A stretch of DNA of 64,000 nucleotides from contig NZ_CP080096.1 in NCBI RefSeq assembly GCF_019428685.1, positions 3,038,001 through 3,102,000 of the forward strand, in the 5' to 3' direction. This DNA comes from Paraburkholderia edwinii. Lineage in GTDB: Bacteria > Pseudomonadota > Gammaproteobacteria > Burkholderiales > Burkholderiaceae. Below are positions 9,950-18,625 of this stretch, in pieces. The position numbers were made by a program, and so were the translations under genes. The stretch's first letter is position 1; each line of letters starts with the position of its first letter. Under the pieces are notes generated by a model that searched no databases, was not told the origin of the DNA, and saw nothing but the letters and a program-made list of their open reading frames with translations.

Positions 9950-11533
9950 ATGAGCGCCTCTACCGATGCACCACTGCCGAATCCCATGGACCTGCCAACG
10001 AGTACGAAGCTCTTCGCATTCGGCATTATGTGTCTGGGCTTCTTCATGGCAACGCTCGATATCCAGATCGTCGCGTCATCGCTACGCGACATTGGAGGTG
10101 GGCTCTCTGCCAGCCAGGACGAGCTGTCATGGGTGCAGACGTCTTACCTAATTGCGGAAATTATCGTCATTCCGATGTCGGGCTGGCTGACGCGAGTTTT
10201 CTCCACGCGCTGGGTATTCACATTTTCCGCATTCGGTTTTACGGTCACCAGCATGCTTTGCGGACTCGCATGGGACATCGATTCGATGATCCTGTTTCGC
10301 GGTCTGCAAGGCGCGCTTGGCGCCGCGATGATACCCACCGTCTATACAACCGTATTTGTGATCTTCCCGCCGAAGCAACGACTCGCCGCATCAACGACAA
10401 TCGGTGCGCTCTCGACGCTTGCCCCAACGATCGGTCCGGTTATCGGGGGCTGGGTGACGTCCGAGTGGTCATGGCACTGGCTGTTCTATCTGAACGTTGT
10501 ACCGGGCATTGCCGTGACCTTGTTTGTGCCCCGGTACGTGAACTTTGATCGAGCGAATTTTTCCCTCCTCAAGAAAGGGGACTATTTAGGCGTATTACTG
10601 ATGTCCGGGTGTTTGGGCTGCCTTGAGTATGTGCTTGAAGAAGGGCCGCGCAAGAACTGGCTCGGCGACGACGCCATTCTCACGTATGCGTGGATCTGCG
10701 CCATATGTGGTTTTCTGTTTCTCGTGCATGCATTCACCGCAAGAGAACCGATTGTCGACCTGAGAGCGCTGGCTGTGCGCAACTTCGGAATCTGCAGCCT
10801 TTTGTCGTTCATCATCGGTATCGGCATTTTCTGCACGGTTTATTTGACACCTGTGTTTCTCACACGCGTGCGAGGCTTCGATTCGCTTCAAACGGGCGTT
10901 GCATTACTGTCCGTTGGATGTTTCCAGCTGCTCGGCATGGTGGTCTATAGCCGGCTTGCAAAATTCATCAGCATGCGTTTCCTGATGATGATAGGTCTCG
11001 CGATGTTCGGTATCGGCTGTTACCTTTATGTACCGTTGACCAACGACTGGGGCTGGCAGCAACTGCTGCTTCCTCAGGCGCTACGCGGATTCGGCCAGCA
11101 GTTTGCCATTCCGCCCATTGTCATTCTGGCATTGGGATCCCTGCCGCCCGAGCGGCTCAGAGCGGCGAGCGGGCTTTTCAACCTCATGCGTAATCTAGGC
11201 GGTGCGATCGGCATTGCGGTCGTAAGCACGATGTTGAACGATCGCCTGAACTTCCATTATGAAGTTCTCGCGGAGCACGTCAGTGTCGGCCGACCGGTAG
11301 TGGGGGCGTTTTTTCAACAGCAGGCCGCACGGCTCTCGCATGTAGCCGGAGACACGCTCAATGCCGCCAATGCCAGTATGAGCATGCTGCAATCCCTTGT
11401 GATGCGCGAGGCACTCACGCTGACATTCGCCGACACGTTCCTTGCCGTCGCGCTGTGCTTCGGCGTGGGTCTCATTTGCGCGTTCTTTACACGAGTTATC
11501 ACGAATGCGGCTCCTCCGCCCGATGCGCATTGA
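9950..11533 (+). CDS. DHA2-type (EmrB/QacA) MFS transporter, 14 TM
   Basis: 527 residues with about 14 hydrophobic helices, the DHA2 drug:H+ antiporter topology. Visible landmarks: an N-terminal TM1 with 'ATLDIQIVASSL' (the D-x-x-I/T-V signature of the family), 'DELSWVQTSYLIAEIIVIP', and the motif C region 'APTIGPVIGGWV'. It exports toxic or xenobiotic compounds across the inner membrane. I start at ATG 9950; a TTG 11 codons upstream is possible and neither has a strong Shine-Dalgarno. Its place between two amidases and beside a TetR repressor suggests it handles the substrate or product of the amidase pathway. No periplasmic adaptor gene is next to it. Confidence 0.88.
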   Translation: MSASTDAPLPNPMDLPTSTKLFAFGIMCLGFFMATLDIQIVASSLRDIGGGLSASQDELSWVQTSYLIAEIIVIPMSGWLTRVFSTRWVFTFSAFGFTVTSMLCGLAWDIDSMILFRGLQGALGAAMIPTVYTTVFVIFPPKQRLAASTTIGALSTLAPTIGPVIGGWVTSEWSWHWLFYLNVVPGIAVTLFVPRYVNFDRANFSLLKKGDYLGVLLMSGCLGCLEYVLEEGPRKNWLGDDAILTYAWICAICGFLFLVHAFTAREPIVDLRALAVRNFGICSLLSFIIGIGIFCTVYLTPVFLTRVRGFDSLQTGVALLSVGCFQLLGMVVYSRLAKFISMRFLMMIGLAMFGIGCYLYVPLTNDWGWQQLLLPQALRGFGQQFAIPPIVILALGSLPPERLRAASGLFNLMRNLGGAIGIAVVSTMLNDRLNFHYEVLAEHVSVGRPVVGAFFQQQAARLSHVAGDTLNAANASMSMLQSLVMREALTLTFADTFLAVALCFGVGLICAFFTRVITNAAPPPDAH

Positions 11534-11713
11534 GCGCTACTCACCCGTTGGGCGGAGCCGCCTGACTCGTTCAATCATTACTTCTTTGCAGAGATTTATT
11601 CTCGAGGCTCGCATTCTTGGCAGACCCTAATGTGTTGTCTTTGGCAATCTCAAGAAGCTGGGAGCGGAATTCATCGCCTGTTTTTCATCGAGCTGTCAAA
11701 CGATGCCGGGAGC

Positions 11714-11746
11714 GAAGGCCGGTCTCGCGGTAGGAGAACGGCCTTC
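11714..11746 (-). terminator. Hairpin between MFS and tetR genes
   Basis: GAAGGCCG (11714-11721) pairs with CGGCCTTC (11739-11746) around a 17-nt loop in the convergent space. No U-tract is seen on either strand, so its terminator role is only plausible. Confidence 0.3.
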
Positions 11747-11752
11747 TCTTTC

Positions 11753-12328
11753 CTACTCGGGCAACAGTCCGGCCGACCGGTAACTGTCGATCAACGCATC
11801 GAAGAGCTTGATATCGGAACGGCCTCGCGCCATCAGTTGCGCGCCCGAAACTGCAGCGAATATGGCGCGCGCGCGCTTTTTGGCGTCCCTGGAGCCAACG
11901 ATTCCGGCCGCCACAAGATTTTTTCCAAGCCATGCTACGTTGACGTCGGCAAAAGCCTGGATTTCGATCTTCACGACGTCGGGCAGATCGTCGTATTCGG
12001 CGGTCATAAAGCTGGCCAGACACATGCGGTTGTCGTTTTCGAGCGACGCACGAAAGGTCCCCGGGAACTTACGCAAGCAATCGGCCGCATCGGGGGTCTT
12101 TGCAGACAGCACTTCAAGCGCCGCCGCCGCATCTTCCCAGTAACGCTTCGCGACAGCCGCGGCGAGATCGGCCTTGCTCGGGAAATGGTGGTACAGGCTC
12201 GCAGCCTTGATACCCACTTCCTGAGCCAAGGTACGAAGGTTCAAACCACCGTAGCCGTGCGCCTGCGCAATTCTCGTTGCGGCAAGCAGGATCTTGTCAC
12301 TGGAACTTGTGCTTTCCTGATTCGCCAC
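11753..12328 (-). CDS. TetR-family repressor
   Basis: 191 residues. The N-terminal helix-turn-helix (about 10-55) has the TetR pattern 'LNLRTLAQEVGIKAASLYHHFPSKADL'-like order: recognition helix followed by 'YHHFPSKADL'. The C-terminal half is a helical ligand-binding domain of the TetR_C type. It is divergent from amidase 2, with a perfect CCTAAC/GTTAGG palindrome in between, and the same element precedes amidase 1; autoregulation and control of both amidases is the simplest model. The ligand is unknown, probably an amide substrate or exported compound. It is convergent with the MFS gene. Confidence 0.88.
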   Translation of the reverse strand: MANQESTSSSDKILLAATRIAQAHGYGGLNLRTLAQEVGIKAASLYHHFPSKADLAAAVAKRYWEDAAAALEVLSAKTPDAADCLRKFPGTFRASLENDNRMCLASFMTAEYDDLPDVVKIEIQAFADVNVAWLGKNLVAAGIVGSRDAKKRARAIFAAVSGAQLMARGRSDIKLFDALIDSYRSAGLLPE

Positions 12329-12569
12329 GAATTTCCCCTCGATGAAAATGAACCGCCTCGCATTCGGAGTGGCGGCTTGACTTATGAATCTGCCCTCGGA
12401 ACAGCGGTGCTGCCGGGTTGCCGAGCGTAGTTTGCCTCAGTTTCCGCCGTTCGGGATACCGCCCGACAATTCCGTCAGCTCACGCTAAGCGTCGCGCTTG
12501 CCGCTGCCGCCATCCATGTGGTCCGTTCGAAAGATGTTGACGAAAGGAAGTATAGCGCCTAATCTTCGC

Positions 12570-12585
12570 CCTAACAAACGTTAGG
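12570..12585. promoter_or_regulatory. Candidate TetR operator upstream of amidase 2
   Basis: CCTAACAAACGTTAGG: perfect 6-bp arms with a 4-bp spacer, 55 bp before the amidase 2 ATG and in the intergenic region shared with the divergent tetR gene. A one-mismatch copy with the same AAAC spacer lies at 8092-8107. Confidence 0.65.
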
Positions 12586-12639
12586 CAGTCTAAAAACCTG
12601 ACCTTGTTGGCTACTTTTCCGACACTTTGAGAGTTTCTA

Positions 12640-14052
12640 ATGAGCACTGAACTTATCTCCCAGGACGCAACCCGCCTCGCTGAACTGATTCGAAACAAGG
12701 AAGTTTCGCCGGTAGAGGTTGTGCAAGCGCATCTGAATCGTATCGATGCAGTCGACTCCAAAATCAACGCCATCGTCACGGTCGCCGACGACGCGCTCGA
12801 AGCGGCGAGGGTCGCGGAAGCAGCGGTGATGGCAGGCGAAGAACTTGGGCCGCTACATGGCGTTCCTTTCACGGCGAAAGATTCCATCGACACCGCCGGC
12901 GTGCTGACGCAACGTGCCTCGCCTATCTTCAAGGGCCGCGTTCCCGACACCGACGCAACGAGCATCGTTCGCATGAAAAAGGCGGGCGGCATTCTGCTGG
13001 CGAAAACCAACCATCCTGAGTTTTCGTTCTGGATCGAAACCGATAACCTGCTTTCGGGACGCACGCGCAACCCGTGGAATCTCGATCGCACGCCGGGTGG
13101 ATCGAGCGGCGGCGAATCGGCGGCCGTCGCAGCGCTGATGTCGCCACTCGGGCTCGCCACCGACGTCGCGATTTCGGTGCGCGGGCCGGCAGCGCTGACC
13201 GGCGTGGTCGGACTGAAAGCGACTCACGGGCGGATTCCGATGACGGGTATCTGGCCGCGCGTGCCGCGCCGCTTCTGGCACATTGGCCCGATCGCGCGCA
13301 GCGTTCGCGACATCGCACTCGCCTATTCGCTGCTGGCCGGTCCTGACGGCGCAGATGGTTTTTCGACGGCGCCGCTGAGTCTCGATGCCGGCGTGGTATC
13401 CAAACCGGGCCGGCCGATTCGGGTTGGCGTGCTGATCGATGCTTTCGCTCCCGTGGACCTTGACGTCGCCGCTACGGTGCTGGCCTCGGCCGAAGCGCTG
13501 AAGGGCCTGCGCATCACCGTGGAGCCGGTGCGCATTCCGGTGCTGGAGCAGATCAACGCGCTCGAGTTGCTCTGGAAACTTCAGGTCATGGAAACCAAGC
13601 CCGCTTTCAAGAAGGTGACGGCCGGGCACGAAGACAAGATCTTCAAGCACGTTCAGGGCGTCTATGACACGCCGGACACGTCGATCGCCGATTTCGTCGA
13701 CGCGGAGCAGAAGGCGGAACAACTGCGCGACGGCTTTGCCGAGTACTTCCAGCGCTACGACGCATTGCTTACCCCGGTGACCACGGTGCCGGCACACGCG
13801 CACGACGCCGCTGAATTCAACATCAACGGCCAGTCGGTGTCTTCGCTGCACGTCATGACCGCTACTGCGCCGCTCAATGTGACCGGGCTTCCGGGCCTGT
13901 CGCTGCGGTTCGGTACGAGCCGTGAAGGGCTGCCGGTCGGCGTGCAACTCGTCGCGCCGTGGCTGGCGGAGTCGACGATCCTGCACCTCGCTTCGCTGCT
14001 CGAAGCCGTGAGCCCGGTGCGTGGTCTTTATCCGGACCTGTCGAACATCTGA
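12640..14052 (+). CDS. Amidase-signature family hydrolase (paralog 2)
   Basis: 470 residues, co-linear with the amidase at 8177 from the first residues to the end. Triad candidates: Lys80 in 'FTAKDSID', cis-Ser in 'GGSSGG' and Ser179 in 'LATDVAISVRGPA'. The conserved GGS block before the nucleophile has become AIS, a bigger departure than in paralog 1 and perhaps relevant to substrate fit. The ATG at 12640 has only a weak GAG-rich leader but matches the family start. Together with the alpha/beta hydrolase and cysteine hydrolase downstream it could form one transcription unit (gaps of about 106 and 111 bp). Confidence 0.9.
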   Translation: MSTELISQDATRLAELIRNKEVSPVEVVQAHLNRIDAVDSKINAIVTVADDALEAARVAEAAVMAGEELGPLHGVPFTAKDSIDTAGVLTQRASPIFKGRVPDTDATSIVRMKKAGGILLAKTNHPEFSFWIETDNLLSGRTRNPWNLDRTPGGSSGGESAAVAALMSPLGLATDVAISVRGPAALTGVVGLKATHGRIPMTGIWPRVPRRFWHIGPIARSVRDIALAYSLLAGPDGADGFSTAPLSLDAGVVSKPGRPIRVGVLIDAFAPVDLDVAATVLASAEALKGLRITVEPVRIPVLEQINALELLWKLQVMETKPAFKKVTAGHEDKIFKHVQGVYDTPDTSIADFVDAEQKAEQLRDGFAEYFQRYDALLTPVTTVPAHAHDAAEFNINGQSVSSLHVMTATAPLNVTGLPGLSLRFGTSREGLPVGVQLVAPWLAESTILHLASLLEAVSPVRGLYPDLSNI

Positions 14053-14158
14053 GTCGAGCCATCGATCTCCCGGCCCACGGATGCCATGCAACCTGGGCCG
14101 GGCCGCTCACGAGCGACACCCCGATTACGCCACGTACCTGCCCACAGTCATTTCAGAC

Positions 14159-15202
14159 ATGTCGAATCCAATCAGCACCCAGCGCCGCCGCCTGTTGAGC
14201 AGCAGCACGGCGCTCGCCGCTCTAACCTTGCTGGACCGTGCCGGAACCGTCCATGCGAGCGCGGCATATCAGACCACGTCCCCGCCGCGGACGGCGTCAT
14301 CCGCTTCGTTCGGTCCGATTCGTCAGGTCGAGGCCGGCGGGTTGAGTATCGGCTATGCCGAGGAAGGTCCGGCGAACGGGCCAGTCGTCATCCTGCTGCA
14401 TGGCTGGCCCCACGATATTCACAGTTTCATCGACGTGGCCCCGCTCCTGGCGGCCGCGGGCTACCGCGTCATCGTGCCGTACCTTAGGGGTTACGGCTCG
14501 ACACGCATCCTTTCGCCAAGCGCGCCACGCAACGGCCAGCAATCGATCTTCGCGGTAGACGTGATTGCCCTGATGGATGCGTTGAAGATCGACAAGGCGG
14601 TGTTGGCGGGTTTCGACTGGGGCGGACGGGCGGCCAATATCATCGCTGCAATCTGGCCTGAACGTTGTCGCGCCCTCGTCTCGGCGAGTGGTTACCTTAT
14701 CAGCAGCCAGGAAGCCAATCGCAAGCCTGCGCCGCCGCAGGTCGAACTGCAGGCGTGGTTCCAGTATTACTTCGCCACTGAGCGCGGCGCGGCCGGATAC
14801 GCGGAGCAGCGCGACGAATTCAACAAGCTGATCTGGCAGCGCGCGTCGCCGCGATTCAGGTTCGATGACGCCACATACCTGCGCACCGCTCAATCGTTCG
14901 ACAATCCGGACCATGTCGCCATCGTCATTCATAACTACCGCTGGCGGTTGGGACTCGCACAGGGCGAGCGGCAATACGACGACCTCGAGAAGCGGCTGGC
15001 GCAGGCGCCGAAGATTTCCGTGCCCACGATCACGCTGGAAGGCGACGCAAACGGCGCACCGCATCAGCCGCCCGCCGCCTATGCCGGACAGTACATCGGC
15101 AAATATCAGCACCGTGACATCAGCGGCGGCATCGGACATAACTTGCCACAGGAAACGCCCAGTGCATTTGCGCAAGCCGTACTACAGGTTGTCACGCTAT
15201 AA
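14159..15202 (+). CDS. Exported alpha/beta hydrolase, epoxide hydrolase/dehalogenase type
   Basis: 347 residues. The N-terminus 'TQRRRLLSSSTALAALTLL' looks like a Tat or Sec signal (twin Arg within RRR), so a periplasmic location is likely. The fold motifs are oxyanion 'HGWP' (81-84), nucleophile elbow 'GFDWGG' with Asp153, acid Asp296 in 'LEGDANG' and His327 in 'GGIGHNLPQE'. An Asp nucleophile points to epoxide hydrolases or haloalkane/fluoroacetate dehalogenases rather than Ser esterases. I start at ATG 14159 because the upstream 46 in-frame codons overlap amidase 2 and lack family features. It lies in the amidase cassette and may act on the same xenobiotic-type substrate, which is inference. 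Confidence 0.82.
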   Translation: MSNPISTQRRRLLSSSTALAALTLLDRAGTVHASAAYQTTSPPRTASSASFGPIRQVEAGGLSIGYAEEGPANGPVVILLHGWPHDIHSFIDVAPLLAAAGYRVIVPYLRGYGSTRILSPSAPRNGQQSIFAVDVIALMDALKIDKAVLAGFDWGGRAANIIAAIWPERCRALVSASGYLISSQEANRKPAPPQVELQAWFQYYFATERGAAGYAEQRDEFNKLIWQRASPRFRFDDATYLRTAQSFDNPDHVAIVIHNYRWRLGLAQGERQYDDLEKRLAQAPKISVPTITLEGDANGAPHQPPAAYAGQYIGKYQHRDISGGIGHNLPQETPSAFAQAVLQVVTL

Positions 15203-15313
15203 ACGCAGCGAGCGCTGCGCGCTGGTCCGGCGGTATGAAGGTGCTCGCAGGAAACTTAGTTGTCTTTATTCACTAACTGTCGTCCGCTGACGGCCTTTTT
15301 CACAGGTACTACC

Positions 15314-15943
15314 ATGTCAAAGCAAGCACCGCGCCGCGCGTTGATTGTCATCGACGTCCAGAATGAGTACGTCACGGGTAACTTCCGCATCGAATATCCG
15401 CCTGTCGAATCCTCGTTGCCGAATATCGGCAAAGCGATTGACGCCGCCAACGCACATGGCGTTCCGGTCGTGCTCGTGCAACACGTCTTGCCGGCTGACG
15501 CACCGATATTCGCAGAGGGTAGCGATGGCGCGAAACTGCATCCTGTCGTTGCGGACCGCCCTCACGACCATGTCGTGACCAAAGTTTTGCCAAGCACATT
15601 TTCCAGCGCCGGCTTCGACGACTGGCTAAAGGAACACGAGATCGATACGTTGACCGTTATCGGCTACATGACGCAGAACTGCAATGACGCCACGATACGC
15701 GAAGCGATGCACAAGGGCTACGCCGTCGAGTTCTTGCCGGATGCGGCCGGTTCGCTGTCGTACAAGAACAAGGCGGGCTACGCGAGCGCCGAGGAGATGC
15801 ATCGCATCATTAGCGTCATTATGGAGTCGACCTATGCGGCGACGATGTCTACCGAAGAGTGGGTGGAAAATCTGAGTAACCCGACCCACGTTGCGTGCGA
15901 CAACATCTACTACTCGAATCTCCGTGCACACGGAAAGATGTGA
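15314..15943 (+). CDS. Isochorismatase-like cysteine hydrolase
   Basis: 209 residues with the Asp-Lys-Cys triad of the isochorismatase/nicotinamidase superfamily: Asp14 in 'VIDVQNEY', Lys90 in 'VVTKVLPSTF' and Cys123 in 'GYMTQNCNDATIRE'. The cis-peptide stretch before the Cys ('GYMTQ') is also typical. Members hydrolyse amides, ureido groups or vinyl ethers; the substrate here is unknown. I start at ATG 15314. It follows two amidases, an exporter and an alpha/beta hydrolase, so a linked amide-degrading route is plausible, with this enzyme perhaps processing a smaller amide product. Confidence 0.88.
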   Translation: MSKQAPRRALIVIDVQNEYVTGNFRIEYPPVESSLPNIGKAIDAANAHGVPVVLVQHVLPADAPIFAEGSDGAKLHPVVADRPHDHVVTKVLPSTFSSAGFDDWLKEHEIDTLTVIGYMTQNCNDATIREAMHKGYAVEFLPDAAGSLSYKNKAGYASAEEMHRIISVIMESTYAATMSTEEWVENLSNPTHVACDNIYYSNLRAHGKM

Positions 15944-16451
15944 GATTGACGCGGAGCGCGGCTTCATGGGCGAGCCAGTGTAGGAAGTGTCGACGTCGAC
16001 ATGCCTTGAACGACGGGACGTCCCTCGCATGATGGCTCCGACGCGAAAAAAAGAAACGACAGGTCGAAAAGACATCGAGAGGATGCCTTGCGATCTGAAC
16101 ATTGAACGGTAGAGCAAACGTTTTTCTCCATATTTACCCCTACTTCCCGAACCTGGCGAATCGCCTCTCGCGGTCCACAGAGCCAATGCCGGTACGGCTT
16201 CGGCGCAATCGGCACATGCAATTCACCGTGCGCCGCAGCAAATTCCTCCGCCTTGACACACCGTCGCCGCGCTCATTAAATAAAGCCAATTGATTTAGTC
16301 GCGGGACACAGCCCCGACCTCAGCAAGTCACAAGCGACAAGCGGCGCCAACATTCGAGAGGCTTCTCACGGCCCTCCGCGCCCGATCCACAGAGAATTCG
16401 AATCGACTGCAGTCCATAACGTCGTTGTCAATCACTTGGAGGAGCGTATTC
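15944..16451. other. 508-bp gene-free region before the frc operon
   Basis: No convincing gene. It holds a perfect 14-bp palindrome TGTCGACGTCGACA (15988-16001), a second palindrome GGGACGTCCC (16015-16024), an AT-rich stretch with a candidate operator (16275-16299), and the frcB Shine-Dalgarno GGAGGAG (16438-16444). The frc promoter must lie in the second half. Confidence 0.5.
16275..16299. promoter_or_regulatory. Possible ROK-type operator before frcB
   Basis: ATTAAAT (16275-16281) and ATTTAGT (16293-16299) form a 6-of-7 inverted repeat with an 11-bp spacer containing CAATTG. AT-rich palindromes of this type are bound by ROK repressors such as NagC/Mlc. Weak evidence from sequence alone. 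Confidence 0.3.
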
Positions 16452-17456
16452 ATGAACCAGAAATCGAGCGTGCCGAGCGCCGCTAAGCGGATCGTTGCGG
16501 TTTGCGCGGCGGCATCGGCCGTGTTGTGCATCGGCACGAGCCAGGCAGCAGATCAACCCGTGGTCGGCCTCATTACGAAGACCGACACGAACCCGTTCTT
16601 CGTGAAGATGCGCCAGGGCGCCGAAGGCGCCGCACAGAAAGACGGCGCGAAGTTGATGACCGCAGCCGGCAAGTTCGACGGCGACAATGCAAGCCAGGTG
16701 ACCGCGATCGAAAACATGCTGACGGCCGGCGCAAAAGCGATTCTGATCACGCCGAGCGATACGAAGGCGATCGTGCCGAGCATCAGGAAGGCACGTGCAG
16801 CCGGCGCAATCGTGATCGCACTCGATACGCCGACCGATCCGCAAGACGCGACCGACGCGCTCTTTGCCACCGATAACTTCAAGGCGGGCGTGCTGATCGG
16901 CGAATACGCGAAGGCCGCGCTCGGTGGCAAGCCCGCGAAGATCGCGACACTCGACCTCGCGCCGGGCGTGACGGTCGGCGTGCTGCGGCATAACGGTTTT
17001 CTGAAGGGCTTCGGCATCAAGGAAGGCGACCCGTCGATCGTCTGCAGCCAGGACACGCGCGGCGACCAGGCGAAGGGGCAAACGGCGATGGAAAACTGCC
17101 TGCAGAAAGCGCCCGACATCAACGTCGTCTATACGATCAACGAACCTGCCGCGGCCGGCGCGTATCGCGCACTGAAGTCCGCGGGCAAAGACAAGGGTGT
17201 GATGATCGTATCGATCGACGGCGGCTGCGAAGGCGTACGCAACGTGAAGGCCGGCGCGATCGCCGCGACCTCGCAGCAATATCCTTTGAAGATGGCTCAG
17301 CTCGGCGTGGACGCGGGCGTCGAATACGCGAAGACCGGCAAGAAGCCGAGCGGCTATCACGATACCGGCGTCACGCTGATTTCCGACAAGCCGCAATCGG
17401 GCGTCGACAGCAAAGACACCGCATTCGGCCTCGAGAACTGCTGGGGCAACAAGTAA
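16452..17456 (+). CDS. frcB: Sugar ABC transporter periplasmic binding protein (FrcB-like)
   Basis: 334 residues. N-terminal signal peptide with cleavage after 'SQAADQ'-type Ala (about residue 30), then a periplasmic-binding-protein type I (RbsB family) fold: '[20 protein letters not shown]', '[16 protein letters not shown]', 'ALDTPTDP'. It resembles FrcB, the fructose/mannose/ribose binder of Sinorhizobium. A strong GGAGGAG leads to ATG 16452. It is first of a transporter operon with a permease and a single-domain ATPase; the ROK gene at the end fits sugar control. Ligand specificity is inference. Confidence 0.85.
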   Translation: MNQKSSVPSAAKRIVAVCAAASAVLCIGTSQAADQPVVGLITKTDTNPFFVKMRQGAEGAAQKDGAKLMTAAGKFDGDNASQVTAIENMLTAGAKAILITPSDTKAIVPSIRKARAAGAIVIALDTPTDPQDATDALFATDNFKAGVLIGEYAKAALGGKPAKIATLDLAPGVTVGVLRHNGFLKGFGIKEGDPSIVCSQDTRGDQAKGQTAMENCLQKAPDINVVYTINEPAAAGAYRALKSAGKDKGVMIVSIDGGCEGVRNVKAGAIAATSQQYPLKMAQLGVDAGVEYAKTGKKPSGYHDTGVTLISDKPQSGVDSKDTAFGLENCWGNK

Positions 17457-17537
17457 CAACCCGCATCACCGTATCGACCGGCGCTGCGCGGTAAGCGCGT
17501 GTGCGCCGGTGGCATCAACGCATCGAGGAAACACATC

Positions 17538-18533
17538 ATGTCGACGCCCACCCCCGCCGCCCCCGCCCACCATCACCGGCGATTTGCCGACCGCTTGCCG
17601 ACGCTCGCCGAAGCCGGCCCGCTTATCGCTCTGGTGCTTGCGTGCGCATTCTTTATTTCGCAAAGCGACCGCTTTCTGTCCGCGCAAAACCTTTCGTTGA
17701 TTCTGCAACAAACGATGGTCGTCGCGGTGATCGCCATCGGCCAGACGCTGATCGTCCTGACCGGCGGCATCGATCTGTCGTGCGGGATGGTGATGGCGTT
17801 CGGCTCGATCGTCATGACCAAATTCGCGGTGGTACTCGGCGTACCGCCGATACTGGCAATTCTATGCGGGATCGGCGCGAGTGCATTGTTCGGTCTTCTG
17901 AACGGTGCGCTGATCACGCGAATCAAGCTGCCTTCGTTTATCGTCACCCTGGGTACGCTGAACATCGCGTTCGCCCTGACGCAGATCTACTCGAACGCCG
18001 AAAGCGTGTCGAACCTGCCCGACGCGATCATGTTCTTCGGCAGCACGTTCAGGCTCGGACCTGCGGAAGTCACGTACGGCACCGTGCTGACGCTGCTGAT
18101 GTATCTCGCGACATGGTTCGTCCTGCGCGATACCGTGCCCGGCCGTCATCTGTACGCGCTCGGCAACAACGCGGAAGCAGCGCGTTTGATGGGTCTTTCG
18201 TCGCAGAAGATTCTGCTCACCGTGTATACGCTGTCCGGCGCGATCTACGGCGTCGCCGCGCTGCTCGCCGTATCGCGTACCGGCGTCGGCGATCCGCAGG
18301 CCGGTCAAACCGAAAACCTCGACAGCATTACCGCGGTCGTGCTCGGCGGCACGAGTCTGTTCGGCGGACGCGGTTCGATCGCGGGCACGCTGCTCGGTGC
18401 GCTGATTGTCGGGGTGTTTCGTAACGGCTTGACGCTGATCGGTGTGTCGTCCGTCTACCAGGTGCTGATTACCGGCATTCTCGTGATTCTCGCGGTCGCC
18501 GCAGACAAACTTTCGCGACGCGGCGTGCGCTAG
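17538..18533 (+). CDS. frcC: Sugar ABC transporter permease (FrcC-like)
   Basis: 331 residues, eight to ten hydrophobic helices, BPD_transp_2 family. Typical landmarks: 'GQTLIVLTGGIDLSCG', 'LPSFIVTLGTLNIAFAL' and 'ENLDSITAVVLGGTSLFGGRGSIAGTL'-type region near residue 270, the cytoplasmic EAA-like loop that contacts the ATPase. ATG 17538 has GAGG upstream and is preferred over a start 13 codons earlier. It forms the membrane channel for the FrcB-bound sugar. Confidence 0.9.
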   Translation: MSTPTPAAPAHHHRRFADRLPTLAEAGPLIALVLACAFFISQSDRFLSAQNLSLILQQTMVVAVIAIGQTLIVLTGGIDLSCGMVMAFGSIVMTKFAVVLGVPPILAILCGIGASALFGLLNGALITRIKLPSFIVTLGTLNIAFALTQIYSNAESVSNLPDAIMFFGSTFRLGPAEVTYGTVLTLLMYLATWFVLRDTVPGRHLYALGNNAEAARLMGLSSQKILLTVYTLSGAIYGVAALLAVSRTGVGDPQAGQTENLDSITAVVLGGTSLFGGRGSIAGTLLGALIVGVFRNGLTLIGVSSVYQVLITGILVILAVAADKLSRRGVR

Positions 18534-18625
18534 GCGCTGGGCGCTAAGCGCCAGACCACTGGCGTTTGACGCCTCACGCAGCAGCACAATCATCTTTGGC
18601 ACCGCATTCAAGCATGGAGCCCGTC

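Noticed and set aside
12853..14091. 412-codon open frame on the - strand
   Set aside because: Antisense of amidase 2, which has an intact catalytic triad.
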